Part shown: positions 45,118-54,279 of the stretch, one piece after another
Position numbering within the stretch: the first letter of the stretch is position 1
Layout of the letters: every line of letters begins with the position of its first letter
Assembly (NCBI GenBank): GCA_903828515.1
Contig: CAIKMD010000006.1
Location: 248,001-312,000 of the forward strand
Source of the DNA: an uncultured Rhodospirillales bacterium
GTDB taxonomy: Bacteria; Pseudomonadota; Alphaproteobacteria; ATCC43930; CGMCC-115725
Length of the DNA stretch: 64,000 nucleotides
Reading direction: 5' to 3'
The notes under the pieces: generated by a model
The model's database searches: none
Seen by the model: the letters and a program-made list of their open reading frames with translations, nothing else
Told to the model about the DNA's origin: nothing
Translations under genes and position numbers: made by a program

Positions 45118-47139
45118 CTAGACCAGCCCGGTGATATCGCGCAGGACCGGGATCAGATCGCCGATGAGCGATTGCGGCCACGGGAACGCAAAGATCCGGT
45201 CGAAGACGAGATAGACCGCCACGGTCGCGATACCCGACGTCACGGCGGCGTTGGTGAAGCGTTCGGAGAATTCGAGCCACATCAATAGGAAGACAAGCAA
45301 CGCCAGCGATGGCAGCAAGCCGATGACCGCGCCGAGGATGAGGAACCCGACGAACCAGCCGAAGATCCGCAGGCCGACGATCCCGAAACCGCCGGTCAAT
45401 GTCGCGGTCGTGCCGTCGGGTAGCGACGGCGCTTCGGCGGGGCCGGTGGGCATCATGGCGGGATCGCCGAACAATTCGGTGACGAGGTTGAGGACCGCAA
45501 AGAACAGCGCGATGGTCATCGCCGCGATCGGCACGAACCGCGCCGCCGGCGGCCAGGCGAAGCAGGTCGAGAATCCGACGAGGATGACGGCGATCAGCGC
45601 GAGCGAGAACGCGGTATCGGTGCCGAAGCGCAAGGCGCCGAATTGCAGTTTGCGGAATGCTGCGATCGTCACCGCGAGATGCTTCTTGAGCGGCGGCAGG
45701 ATCACCCAGGCGGCGCCGACGAAGACCGCGAGCACGACCGGCCGCACCGCCCAGGCCGCGCCATAGATTTGACTCGAAATGAAGAAATAGCGTTCGAAGA
45801 TGCTGCCGAGGACGAAGCCGAGGATCAGCGGCGGGCGAGGCCAGCCGAGATGTTTCATGATCCAGCCGATCGCGCCGAAAAACACCATCGAGTAAAGATC
45901 GCCCCAGCTCTGCGAGCCTTCGAAGGCGCCGAGCGAAATCACCATGATCACCAGCGGGACCAACACGCCGGCACGCACGACCGCCAGCCGGGCGAACAGG
46001 CCGCTGCACGCCAGGCAGACCACCGCGCCGATCACATGCGACAGCGTGAGAGTCCAGATGATCGAATAGGTGACGTCGAGATGTTTGGTGAGCATCTCGG
46101 GTCCCGGCACCAGCCCGTGCATCAGGAACGCGCTGAGGAGCAGCGCCATCGATGCGCCCGCCGGCACGCCGAAGGCAATGGTCGGGACCAGATGCCCGCC
46201 CTCCTTCGCATTGTCCGACGAGATCGCGGCGATGACGCCACGGACGTCGCCGCGGCCGAAATTCTCGGTATTCTTCTCGGTCCGCACCGCATGGCCATAG
46301 GCGATCCAGTCGATCACCGCCGCGCCGAGGCCGGGTACCGCGCCGAGGAACGCGCCGAGCGTCGAGCAGCGCAGGATCAGCCACCAATTATCGAGCGCGT
46401 CGCGCAGGCCGAGCCACTGGCCGGCAAAATCGATTTTGGCGTCCTTGGCATTCGAGGCGATCGAGGTGCGCGCGATCGCCATGTCGACGAGTTCGGGGAT
46501 GGCGAAAATGCCCAGCGTGAACGGCACCAACGGCAGATGATCCCAGAGATAGAGCGAACCGAAGGTCCAGCGCAGCGTGCCGGTCTGCGCGTCGCCGCCG
46601 ATCATCGCCAACATCAGTCCGAGACCGGCGGCCGTCAGGCCCTTCAGCGGGGCCTTGCCGCTCAGGACACTGACCATCGAGAGCCCGAAGATGCAGAACG
46701 ACAACAATTCGGGTGAGGCGAGATAAAGCACGATCGGTCGCAGCACCGGGATGGCCAGCGCGAGAAGCAATGCGCCGAAGATGCCGCCGATCAGCGAGGC
46801 GCCATAGCCGGCGCCGAAGGCGCGCGCGGCCTCGCCGCGCTTGGCCATCGGATGCCCGTCGAGGACCGAGGCGGCAGCGCCCACGGTTCCGGGCACACCG
46901 AACAGCACGGCGGGGATCAGATCCGAGATCGTGGTCACCGATGCCATGCCCAACAGGAGGGCAAAGGCCGAGAACGCGTCGAGGTGATAGGTAAAGGGAA
47001 TGAGGATGGCGAGCCCCACGACCCCGCCGAGGCCCGGAATGACGCCGAGCGCCAATCCGATCACGACGCCCGCGGTCATGATGAGAAGGCGGGCCGGCTC
47101 CATAATCAGCGCCAGCGCGTGAAGTCCCGCTTCAAGCAT
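45118..47139 (-). CDS. Tripartite tricarboxylate transporter, TctA-type large subunit fused to C-terminal TctB-like domain
   Basis: GVIPGLGGVVGLAILIPFTY; GAVPGLGAAVIDWIAYGHA; GVPAGASMALLLSAFLMHGLVPGPEM; extra about 170-aa, 4-TM-like C-terminal extension. Confidence 0.85.
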   Translation of the reverse strand: MLEAGLHALALIMEPARLLIMTAGVVIGLALGVIPGLGGVVGLAILIPFTYHLDAFSAFALLLGMASVTTISDLIPAVLFGVPGTVGAAASVLDGHPMAKRGEAARAFGAGYGASLIGGIFGALLLALAIPVLRPIVLYLASPELLSFCIFGLSMVSVLSGKAPLKGLTAAGLGLMLAMIGGDAQTGTLRWTFGSLYLWDHLPLVPFTLGIFAIPELVDMAIARTSIASNAKDAKIDFAGQWLGLRDALDNWWLILRCSTLGAFLGAVPGLGAAVIDWIAYGHAVRTEKNTENFGRGDVRGVIAAISSDNAKEGGHLVPTIAFGVPAGASMALLLSAFLMHGLVPGPEMLTKHLDVTYSIIWTLTLSHVIGAVVCLACSGLFARLAVVRAGVLVPLVIMVISLGAFEGSQSWGDLYSMVFFGAIGWIMKHLGWPRPPLILGFVLGSIFERYFFISSQIYGAAWAVRPVVLAVFVGAAWVILPPLKKHLAVTIAAFRKLQFGALRFGTDTAFSLALIAVILVGFSTCFAWPPAARFVPIAAMTIALFFAVLNLVTELFGDPAMMPTGPAEAPSLPDGTTATLTGGFGIVGLRIFGWFVGFLILGAVIGLLPSLALLVFLLMWLEFSERFTNAAVTSGIATVAVYLVFDRIFAFPWPQSLIGDLIPVLRDITGLV

Positions 47140-47212
47140 GACTTTTTTCCCCTGTCCTCCCGGGCGCTACTAAGCCCGCCTTTTGGGCCGAGGTCAACGA
47201 GGGGCGGCGGGC

Positions 47213-47758
47213 CTAGCGGGCGAAATCATCATTCGTGAAGAGGGCAACCAGTTCGATCCCCTCTTTGCGCAGATTGTCGCGCGCGCCTTCGAGCCGGTCG
47301 ACGATGGTGACGATCTTCTTGACCGTGCCGCCCTGCTCGCGGATCGCCTTGACCGCTTTCATGGCCGAGCCGCCGGTGGTGGTGACGTCCTCGAGCACGA
47401 TCACCGTGCTGCCGGCGGTGAAATTACCGTCGATCAACTGCTTGGTGCCGTGATCCTTGGCTTCCTTCCGGACGAAAAAGGCATTCAAGGGACGCGCCGG
47501 CCAGCTTTTCATCGCGACGGAGACGGCGATCGGCACCGCGCCCATTTCGAGCCCGCCGATCCCGGTGAAGCTCTTGTCGTCCTTGACCAGATCGACGATC
47601 AGCTCGCCCACGAGGGACGCACCCTCGGGATCGAACATCGTCTTCTTCATGTCGAAGAAATATCCGCTGGCAACGCCGGACGCCAAGGTGAAGTTGCCCT
47701 TGAGGAGCGACTTGTCCGCGATGATATCCCGCAGGCGGTTCTTGCCGTCATGCGCCAT
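47213..47758 (-). CDS. pyrE: Orotate phosphoribosyltransferase
   Basis: FTLASGVASGYFFDMKKTMFDPEGASLVGELI; VRKEAKDHGTKQLIDG; VIVLEDVTTTGGSAMKAV PRPP motif. Confidence 0.93.
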   Translation of the reverse strand: MAHDGKNRLRDIIADKSLLKGNFTLASGVASGYFFDMKKTMFDPEGASLVGELIVDLVKDDKSFTGIGGLEMGAVPIAVSVAMKSWPARPLNAFFVRKEAKDHGTKQLIDGNFTAGSTVIVLEDVTTTGGSAMKAVKAIREQGGTVKKIVTIVDRLEGARDNLRKEGIELVALFTNDDFAR

Positions 47759-47814
47759 CGATCCGTCTCCTTCGCCGTTGTCGTTTGAGGACTAGCCGAT
47801 CGCTCGCCGGTGCG

Positions 47815-48570
47815 TCAATGCATCACCGCGCCGCCATCGACCACGATGGTTTGTCCGGTGATGAAGTCGCTTTCCGCCGAGGCGAGAAACACGCAAGTGC
47901 CGACCAGATCCCCAGGCACTTCCTCGCGCGGGATCGCCCGCGACTTCGCCATCCCGATCAGCATCTCGGCGATGTCGTTGCGGCTTTTCATGTAGTCGGT
48001 CGAGGTGAGGCCGGGTGCGATCGCGTTGCATCGGATACCGTCCTTGCCAAGCTCGTTCGCGAGCGACCGTGTCATGGCGATAATCGCGCCTTTGGTCGCG
48101 ACATAATGCAGCATATGGGTCACGCCTTTGAACACCGTGCCCGAGCTGACGTTGATGATCTTGCCGTAGCCTTGGCGGCGCATCACCGGCAATGCGGCCT
48201 TGACGCACTCGAAGGCGCCGCGGACGTTGACCGCAAAGACTCGGTCCCATTCCTCGGAACTGAGTTCATCGACCGTCTTGTGGACGAGCCGCGCCGCGAG
48301 GGCCGCGTTGTTGACGAGGACATGAACGCCGCCGAAAGCCTCGTCGGTACTGCGTATCAGCCGGGCGACGGCCTTGGGGTCGGACACATCGCAGACCTGG
48401 CTCATCGCCTCGCCGCCGGCATCGCGGATCGCGCGTACAACGCCGTCGCCGGATTCGAGATCGGCGATCGAGACCTTGGCGCCTTCGGCCGCGAGACCTT
48501 TTGCATAATGTTCGCCGATGCCTGATGCGGCGCCGGTGATGATGGCAACGCGTCCGCTTAGTCTTCCCAT
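47815..48570 (-). CDS. SDR family oxidoreductase
   Basis: VAIITGAASGIGEHYAKGLAAEGAKV; NNAA; HYVATKGAI active site; SADFITGQTIVVDGG-type C-terminus. Confidence 0.93.
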   Translation of the reverse strand: MGRLSGRVAIITGAASGIGEHYAKGLAAEGAKVSIADLESGDGVVRAIRDAGGEAMSQVCDVSDPKAVARLIRSTDEAFGGVHVLVNNAALAARLVHKTVDELSSEEWDRVFAVNVRGAFECVKAALPVMRRQGYGKIINVSSGTVFKGVTHMLHYVATKGAIIAMTRSLANELGKDGIRCNAIAPGLTSTDYMKSRNDIAEMLIGMAKSRAIPREEVPGDLVGTCVFLASAESDFITGQTIVVDGGAVMH

Positions 48571-48594
48571 GATGTTCTCCCTTTGAATCCCGCG

Positions 48595-49803
48595 TTAAGC
48601 GGTGACGATTCCGTCTTGTGTCAGCACCCCAATCTCTTCCTCACTGAGGCCCGCTTCGAGCAGGATGACGCGCGAATGCTGGCCGATGTTCGGCGGCTCA
48701 AGGCGCAACCCCGGCCGTTGCCCGTCGAGTTCGATCGGCAGCTTCGGGAGCTTGGTCGTCACGCCGTTCGGGAGCGTGGTCTCGACGAGGCCGCCTTGAT
48801 TGAGATGCGGGTCGTCGAACAGATCTTCGACATCGCCGACCGACGCAAAGGGCAGGCCCGCACCCTCGCAGCGTTTTTCGATCTCGGCGCCGGTGAACGT
48901 GCCGAGCAGTTCGACGAGGATCGGCACCAGCCAGGGCTTGTGCTTGACCCGATCGACATTGGTGGCGAGACGCGGATCGCTGCCCAAATCGGGACGCTCG
49001 AATGCGGCACAGAAACGCTGCCACAGATTGTCGCTGGTGGCGGCGACGAAGAGTTCCTTGCCGTCGCTGCTGGTGAATATCTGATAGACGCCCCAGCCGC
49101 CGCGCCGCTCGGGCATCGGCAGAACCTTTTCGCCGGGGTTGAAGGCGCTGCCCGCCATATGCGTGCCCATGACATAGGCGGCGGATTCGTAGAGCGCGCT
49201 TTTGACGAGTTGTCCCTTGCCGGTGCGGTCGCGATCGCGCAACGCCGCCATGATGGCAACCGCTGCGAAGGTGCCGCCCATGATGTCGATCACCGACGCC
49301 CCGGCCCTGAGCGGCCGGCCCAGCGGCCCGGTCATATAGGCGAGCCCGGACTGGAACTGCACCACCTCGTCGAGCGCGGCGCGGTGCTCGTAAGGGCCCG
49401 AGAGGTATCCCTTCATCGCGCAATAGATGAGGCGCGGGTTGATCGCCGACAGGGCTTCGTAGCCGCAGCCCAGCCGGTCCATCGTCCCGACCGCATAATT
49501 CTCGATCACGATATCGGTCTTCGCCGCGAGCTGATGGATCAGCTTCAAACCAGCGGCGGATTTGAGATCGACGGCGAGGCCGCGCTTGTTGCGGTTGAGG
49601 AAGGCGAAGAACCCGCTGGCGAAACCGCCGAGGCCGCGCGTGGTGTCGCCGCCGGCCGGCTCGACCTTGATCACGTCGGCGCCGAGATCGGCCAGCACCA
49701 GCCCGCCGCTTGGCCCCATCACGTTCTGGGTGAATTCGAGGACACGCAGGCCGGCCAAGGGACCGGGACTCGGTTGGGTGGGCGAGTGGGCGGCGTCGGA
49801 CAT
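48595..49803 (-). CDS. CaiB/BaiF family CoA-transferase
   Basis: LAGLRVLEFTQNVMGPSGGLVLADLGADVIKVEPAGGDTTRGLGG; LAVDLKSAAGLKLIHQL; ATG 49803 chosen. Confidence 0.92.
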   Translation of the reverse strand: MSDAAHSPTQPSPGPLAGLRVLEFTQNVMGPSGGLVLADLGADVIKVEPAGGDTTRGLGGFASGFFAFLNRNKRGLAVDLKSAAGLKLIHQLAAKTDIVIENYAVGTMDRLGCGYEALSAINPRLIYCAMKGYLSGPYEHRAALDEVVQFQSGLAYMTGPLGRPLRAGASVIDIMGGTFAAVAIMAALRDRDRTGKGQLVKSALYESAAYVMGTHMAGSAFNPGEKVLPMPERRGGWGVYQIFTSSDGKELFVAATSDNLWQRFCAAFERPDLGSDPRLATNVDRVKHKPWLVPILVELLGTFTGAEIEKRCEGAGLPFASVGDVEDLFDDPHLNQGGLVETTLPNGVTTKLPKLPIELDGQRPGLRLEPPNIGQHSRVILLEAGLSEEEIGVLTQDGIVTA

Positions 49804-49879
49804 GGCGGCGTGAACCCTGTTGCGAGCGACGGGTTGGACTTTACAATGATCCCGCCCGAAAGGCACAGGAACCGAACCC

Positions 49880-50866
49880 ATGGCCCGTCTCACCGCCGCC
49901 TTCGCCACCTCGCACAGTGTCATGCTGACCTGCGAGCTCGAGGATTGGCTGACCAAATTCCGCGACCGCGACGACCGGTTGCCGTTTTACGACAAGCTCG
50001 GCAACCGCATCACCTGGGAACAGGCTTTGGCCGAGGCGCCAAAAGACGCGGCCAAGCTGATCACGCCCGAGGCGATCACCAAGCGCTTTCATGATACGCA
50101 TCGCGCGATGGACGAGATGCGCGACCGGATTCTGGCAGCGAAGCTCGATGCGCTGATCATTTGCGGCGACGATCAGTATGAGCTGTTCAACGACAATAAC
50201 ATGCCCTCGATCGGCATCTATTACGGCGACGAAATCGTCAACGCCGCGCGGCCCGAAAAACCGGACCCCGATTGGTACAAGACCGCGCAGCAGCGCCGCG
50301 CGGAAATCGGCGGAGCAGTCGCCTATCCGAGCCATGGCGCGCTTGCTCTGCATCTCATTCGTGGACTTTGCGATTCGGGTTTCGATATCACCGCCGTCAA
50401 GACGATGCCGGAGCACGAGCACGAAGGTCATGCCTACTCCTTCGTGCATCACCGCTATTTGCACAGCGCGCCGGTGCCGATCATCCCGGTGTTTCTCAAC
50501 ACCTATTACGCGCCAAATCAGCCGACGCCGAAGCGTTGCGTGGCGCTGGGCCGTGCCATGAAGCAGGTGGTCGAGGCATTCCCCGAGGATCTGCGCGTCG
50601 GCATCATGGCCTCGGGCGGCATGAGTCATTTCCGGGTCGAGGAGGACCTCGATCACTCGATCTTCGACGCGATCAAACGCAAGGATCTGGAGTTCCTCGG
50701 CAACCTCAAGCCTTATCGGCTGCTGGCCGGCAGTTCCGAGCTGCGCAACTGGATCGTCGCCGCGGCGGCGGCCACCGATCTTGACGTGAACTGGAACGCT
50801 TATGTGCCGGGTTACCGCACCATGGCGCTTTCGGGCACCGGCCTCGGCTTCGCGAGCTGGAGCTGA
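49880..50866 (+). CDS. LigB/DODA-family extradiol dioxygenase homologue with altered metal-site motif
   Basis: TSHSVMLTCELEDW; ICGDDQYELF (aligned to NDHMEMF of the 511-1515 paralogue); GGMSHFRVEEDLD; GSSELRNW; FLNTYYAPNQPTPKRC shared block. Confidence 0.85.
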   Translation: MARLTAAFATSHSVMLTCELEDWLTKFRDRDDRLPFYDKLGNRITWEQALAEAPKDAAKLITPEAITKRFHDTHRAMDEMRDRILAAKLDALIICGDDQYELFNDNNMPSIGIYYGDEIVNAARPEKPDPDWYKTAQQRRAEIGGAVAYPSHGALALHLIRGLCDSGFDITAVKTMPEHEHEGHAYSFVHHRYLHSAPVPIIPVFLNTYYAPNQPTPKRCVALGRAMKQVVEAFPEDLRVGIMASGGMSHFRVEEDLDHSIFDAIKRKDLEFLGNLKPYRLLAGSSELRNWIVAAAAATDLDVNWNAYVPGYRTMALSGTGLGFASWS

Positions 50867-50867
50867 G

Positions 50868-51878
50868 TTAAAGCCCTTTCAGCGCCGGCATGGTGTGGCG
50901 CTGGAATAGCTCGATCGAGCGCAGAACTTCCGCCTCGCTCAAATCGCCGAACGCGAATTGCCCGACCAGATAATTGACAGTCGAAATCTCGGCCTGCTCG
51001 CGCAGGATGCGCGTCACGGTCTCAGGCGAACCGGCGACGCCGCGCATGCCGTTGAAGGTGACGTTGAAATCGGCGGTCTTCTCGCCCCGCTCGTGGACGA
51101 GACCATGTTTGTGATGGAGATGATCGTAATGACCATGCCAGATCGGATAGGCGCGCCGCGCGACGCGCAATGCTTCCTCGTCGGTTTCGGCGACCACGAT
51201 GAAACGTAACAGCCCGATCTTCGGTAGCGGCTTCGATCCATGCACATCGCGCCACGCCGCGCGGAAACTGTCGGCATAAGGGCGCATCGCCTCGGCGGTG
51301 TCCTGGGTCACGTAATGCGCGCCCATGCGCGCGGCGCGCGCGGCGCCGTCGACCGAATGGCCACCGATCCAGATCGGCGGGTGTGGCTTTTGCAGCGGCG
51401 CGATTTCGATCGGCACGTCCTTGAACTGATAGATTTCGCCGGCGTGGTTGAGCGTCGATTGGGTGAGGCCCTTGAGCAAGACTTCCAATGCCTCGGCATA
51501 GACCTTGGCCGATTGGCGGTGATCGGAATTGAACTGCGCGGCCTCGAGCGGCGAGGTGCCGCGGCCGACGCCCAGATCGAGCCGACCGCCGCTCATCTGA
51601 TCGAGCATCGCCATCTCGTCGATGATCCGCAGCGGGTTGTAGAGCGGCAGGATGAGGACCAGCGGACCGAGACGCATCCGCTTCGTGCGCTGCGCCACGG
51701 CGGAGAGAAAGACGCTGGGCGATGGCGCCATGCCCAGCGGCGTGCCGTGATGCTCGGCGACGTGATAGGAGTAGAAACCCGCGCGGTCATAGGCTTCGGC
51801 CAGCCGCAACCGCGTTTCGTAGAACGACCGCAGGTCTTGCCCGGTGCGGTCGACATGGTCGAAGACGCCAAAATCCAT
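50868..51878 (-). CDS. LLM-class flavin-dependent oxidoreductase
   Basis: MDFGVFDHVDRTGQDLRSFYETRL...FYSYHVAEHHGTPLGMAPSPSVFLSAVAQRTKRMRLG. Confidence 0.9.
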   Translation of the reverse strand: MDFGVFDHVDRTGQDLRSFYETRLRLAEAYDRAGFYSYHVAEHHGTPLGMAPSPSVFLSAVAQRTKRMRLGPLVLILPLYNPLRIIDEMAMLDQMSGGRLDLGVGRGTSPLEAAQFNSDHRQSAKVYAEALEVLLKGLTQSTLNHAGEIYQFKDVPIEIAPLQKPHPPIWIGGHSVDGAARAARMGAHYVTQDTAEAMRPYADSFRAAWRDVHGSKPLPKIGLLRFIVVAETDEEALRVARRAYPIWHGHYDHLHHKHGLVHERGEKTADFNVTFNGMRGVAGSPETVTRILREQAEISTVNYLVGQFAFGDLSEAEVLRSIELFQRHTMPALKGL

Positions 51879-51966
51879 CGACTGCTCCTTGGCGATACGT
51901 CGCGCGCCATCCCTCGCTTGACTTGGCCGCTGTTGTCAACAAGCATTGCGCCACAAGGGGAGAGAA

Positions 51967-53007
51967 ATGCACAAAATCAAATTCGCCGCGGCGCTGGCCG
52001 CCGTTCTCGCGCTGGCGGCTCCGGCTAAGGCGCAATCGTCTGATCCCATCATCATTGGCGTGGTGCCCAGCGTGCCCGCCGGCGCCACCTGGATCGCGCT
52101 CGAAAAGGGATATTTCAAGGAAGCGGGGGTCAATGTCGACCTCCAGAACATCGAGTCATCATCGACGGCGATGGCATTGCTTGCCGGCAACCGGATGCAG
52201 GTCGTCGAGGGCGGCGTCGCCCCCAATTACTGGAACGGGCTCGCCTCGGGTCTGCCCATCATCCTGGCGTTGGAACGCGCGTCGTCGCCGCTTTATCACG
52301 ACGTGCTGATCCGCCCTGATCTCGTCGGCGTGCTCAAGACGCCGGCCGATCTGAAAGGCCGCACGGTTGCCGAGGTCTCGCCCGGATCGTCGGCGCTCTA
52401 TGAAGTCGGCAAGGTGCTGGAGTCGGCCGGTCTCCGTCTGAAGGATATCGATATCAAATACATCTCGTTTCCGCAGATGGGTCTTGCGCTCGCCAACAAG
52501 GCCGTCGACGTCGCGTTCGAAGTGCCGCCCTATGGCGCCAACGTCATCGCCCAAGGGCAAGGCGTGCATTGGATCGACCCCGAAGATTATATCAAGGTCC
52601 TGCCGTCGAGCTTCGTCGGTTATTTCGCCAATACCGACTGGATCAAGCAGAACCCCGATCTCGCGAAAAAATTCTTCCTGGCGTTGGTCAAAGGCGGGCG
52701 CGATTACTGCCAGGCCTATCACCACGGTCCCAACCGCGCCGAGGTCGTCGACATCATGTTCAAATACAAAGTGGCGCCGACGCGCGAGCAGATCGACGGC
52801 ATGCCATGGCAGGCGCGCAGCCCGAATGGCCGCTTCAACATCCCGAGCGTGCTCGACCTTCAGGACTGGTTCCAGAAGGAAGGGATCATCACCACGAAGT
52901 TCCCCGCCGAGCGCCTGATCGACAGCGACTACGCGGCTTATGCCGAAAAGCAGTTGCCGCCCTTCGAGGTGATCAACAAGGCCGACAAGCTCAAAGGCTG
53001 CCTCTGA
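51967..53007 (+). CDS. ABC transporter substrate-binding protein (NMT1/SsuA-like), orphan
   Basis: Signal peptide MHKIKFAAALAAVLALAAPAKAQ; IIIGVVPSVPAGATWIALEKGYFKEAGVNVDLQNI. Confidence 0.87.
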   Translation: MHKIKFAAALAAVLALAAPAKAQSSDPIIIGVVPSVPAGATWIALEKGYFKEAGVNVDLQNIESSSTAMALLAGNRMQVVEGGVAPNYWNGLASGLPIILALERASSPLYHDVLIRPDLVGVLKTPADLKGRTVAEVSPGSSALYEVGKVLESAGLRLKDIDIKYISFPQMGLALANKAVDVAFEVPPYGANVIAQGQGVHWIDPEDYIKVLPSSFVGYFANTDWIKQNPDLAKKFFLALVKGGRDYCQAYHHGPNRAEVVDIMFKYKVAPTREQIDGMPWQARSPNGRFNIPSVLDLQDWFQKEGIITTKFPAERLIDSDYAAYAEKQLPPFEVINKADKLKGCL

Positions 53008-53019
53008 TCGGGGACGCTC

Positions 53020-54234
53020 TCAGCCCCAGGGACCGAGGAACGGTTCGCCGTTGAAGGTGTCGCTCAACGCCTGAACCGTTTCCGGCCAATTCGCGTTGTC
53101 GATCGGACGGCGCAGATGGGCCGGCTTCGGTTTCCCGTCCCAGCCGATCTGTTCCATGTAGTAGTAGAGCTGGACGAGATGGCCGTCGGGATCGACCGCG
53201 AAGGCGGTGTGATCCATGCCCGGGAAAAGCTCGGGCGGGAAGTGGACGATTTTCACGCCGTGCTTTTTCAGGAACGTCACCGCATCGCGAAGCTGCTGAT
53301 AGTCGTAGAGCCGGATGCCGAACGAGAAGCAGGTCGATTGGTGCGGAATGTCGAGATCCTTGGTGATCGCCAAGGGATAGATCGACACGCAATGATGATC
53401 GGTGTTGCAGCGGAGGAAGAGGCAGCGATGACCCTTCCACACGACTTCCTCGGTGAGTTCGAAGCCCAGCGTGGTGCGATAGAAATTGGCAACCTTGTCG
53501 ACGTCTTCGGCCATCAGGCGCACCGGGCCGATCGCGGTGATCTTGAACGGCCGGCCGAGCTCGATGCCGCTGACGTTGTAGTCGAGCGGCATCGTGTTCT
53601 CGTGGCGATAGCCGGCGAGGATATCGACACCCGCGGCAACCGCGTCATCGACTTCCTTGTATTCGGGAATCTGCGGCAGTTCGGCGGCCTTGGTAAAGCG
53701 CCGGTTATGCATCGGCTTCGGCTTGCTGCGCCCGATCCAGCCGATCTGCTCCATGCCGTAATAGAGCTCGTTCCGGCTGCCTTCGGGATCGCGCATATAG
53801 GTGTGCCAGTTGCTGCCCGGCATGTCGCGGCCCGAACGATCGATCTCGACTTCGTGGCTTTGCATCCAGGTGCCGGCATCGACGACTTGCTTGAGGCTGC
53901 CGGTCTGCCAGGTGATCTGGTTGACCGAATGCTGTGGTTGCAGTCCCGCCATCACCTCGAAGGCGCGGCGCGGAAACAGTACGAAGGCATGATGGTCGCC
54001 GTTGAAACGGGTAAACCAGCCGACCGTCTCGAACGTGCCCTTGTGCTCTTCGGGCACGCGGTGCCCGAAATCGAGCGGATCGGATTTTTCGAAGCCCAAA
54101 AGATCGGTATAGAACCGCAGGCTTTCTTTCATGTGATTGGTGAAATAGCCGAAATGGCCAAGTCGGCTGATGCGAAAGGGTCGGTCGAGCATGACGCCGC
54201 CGACATCGAATTTCCGGTTTGCTGAGGCGTCCAT
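53020..54234 (-). CDS. Two-domain VOC / type I extradiol dioxygenase-like protein
   Basis: RISRLGHFGYFTNHMKESLRFYTDLLGFEKSD...HSVNQITW...SRNELYYGMEQIGW; second VOC repeat ends VQLYYYMEQIGW. Confidence 0.83.
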   Translation of the reverse strand: MDASANRKFDVGGVMLDRPFRISRLGHFGYFTNHMKESLRFYTDLLGFEKSDPLDFGHRVPEEHKGTFETVGWFTRFNGDHHAFVLFPRRAFEVMAGLQPQHSVNQITWQTGSLKQVVDAGTWMQSHEVEIDRSGRDMPGSNWHTYMRDPEGSRNELYYGMEQIGWIGRSKPKPMHNRRFTKAAELPQIPEYKEVDDAVAAGVDILAGYRHENTMPLDYNVSGIELGRPFKITAIGPVRLMAEDVDKVANFYRTTLGFELTEEVVWKGHRCLFLRCNTDHHCVSIYPLAITKDLDIPHQSTCFSFGIRLYDYQQLRDAVTFLKKHGVKIVHFPPELFPGMDHTAFAVDPDGHLVQLYYYMEQIGWDGKPKPAHLRRPIDNANWPETVQALSDTFNGEPFLGPWG

Positions 54235-54279
54235 GGCTTCACCCGTGCTGGTGTTGAATTTGGATCGAGTTTAACAGGG

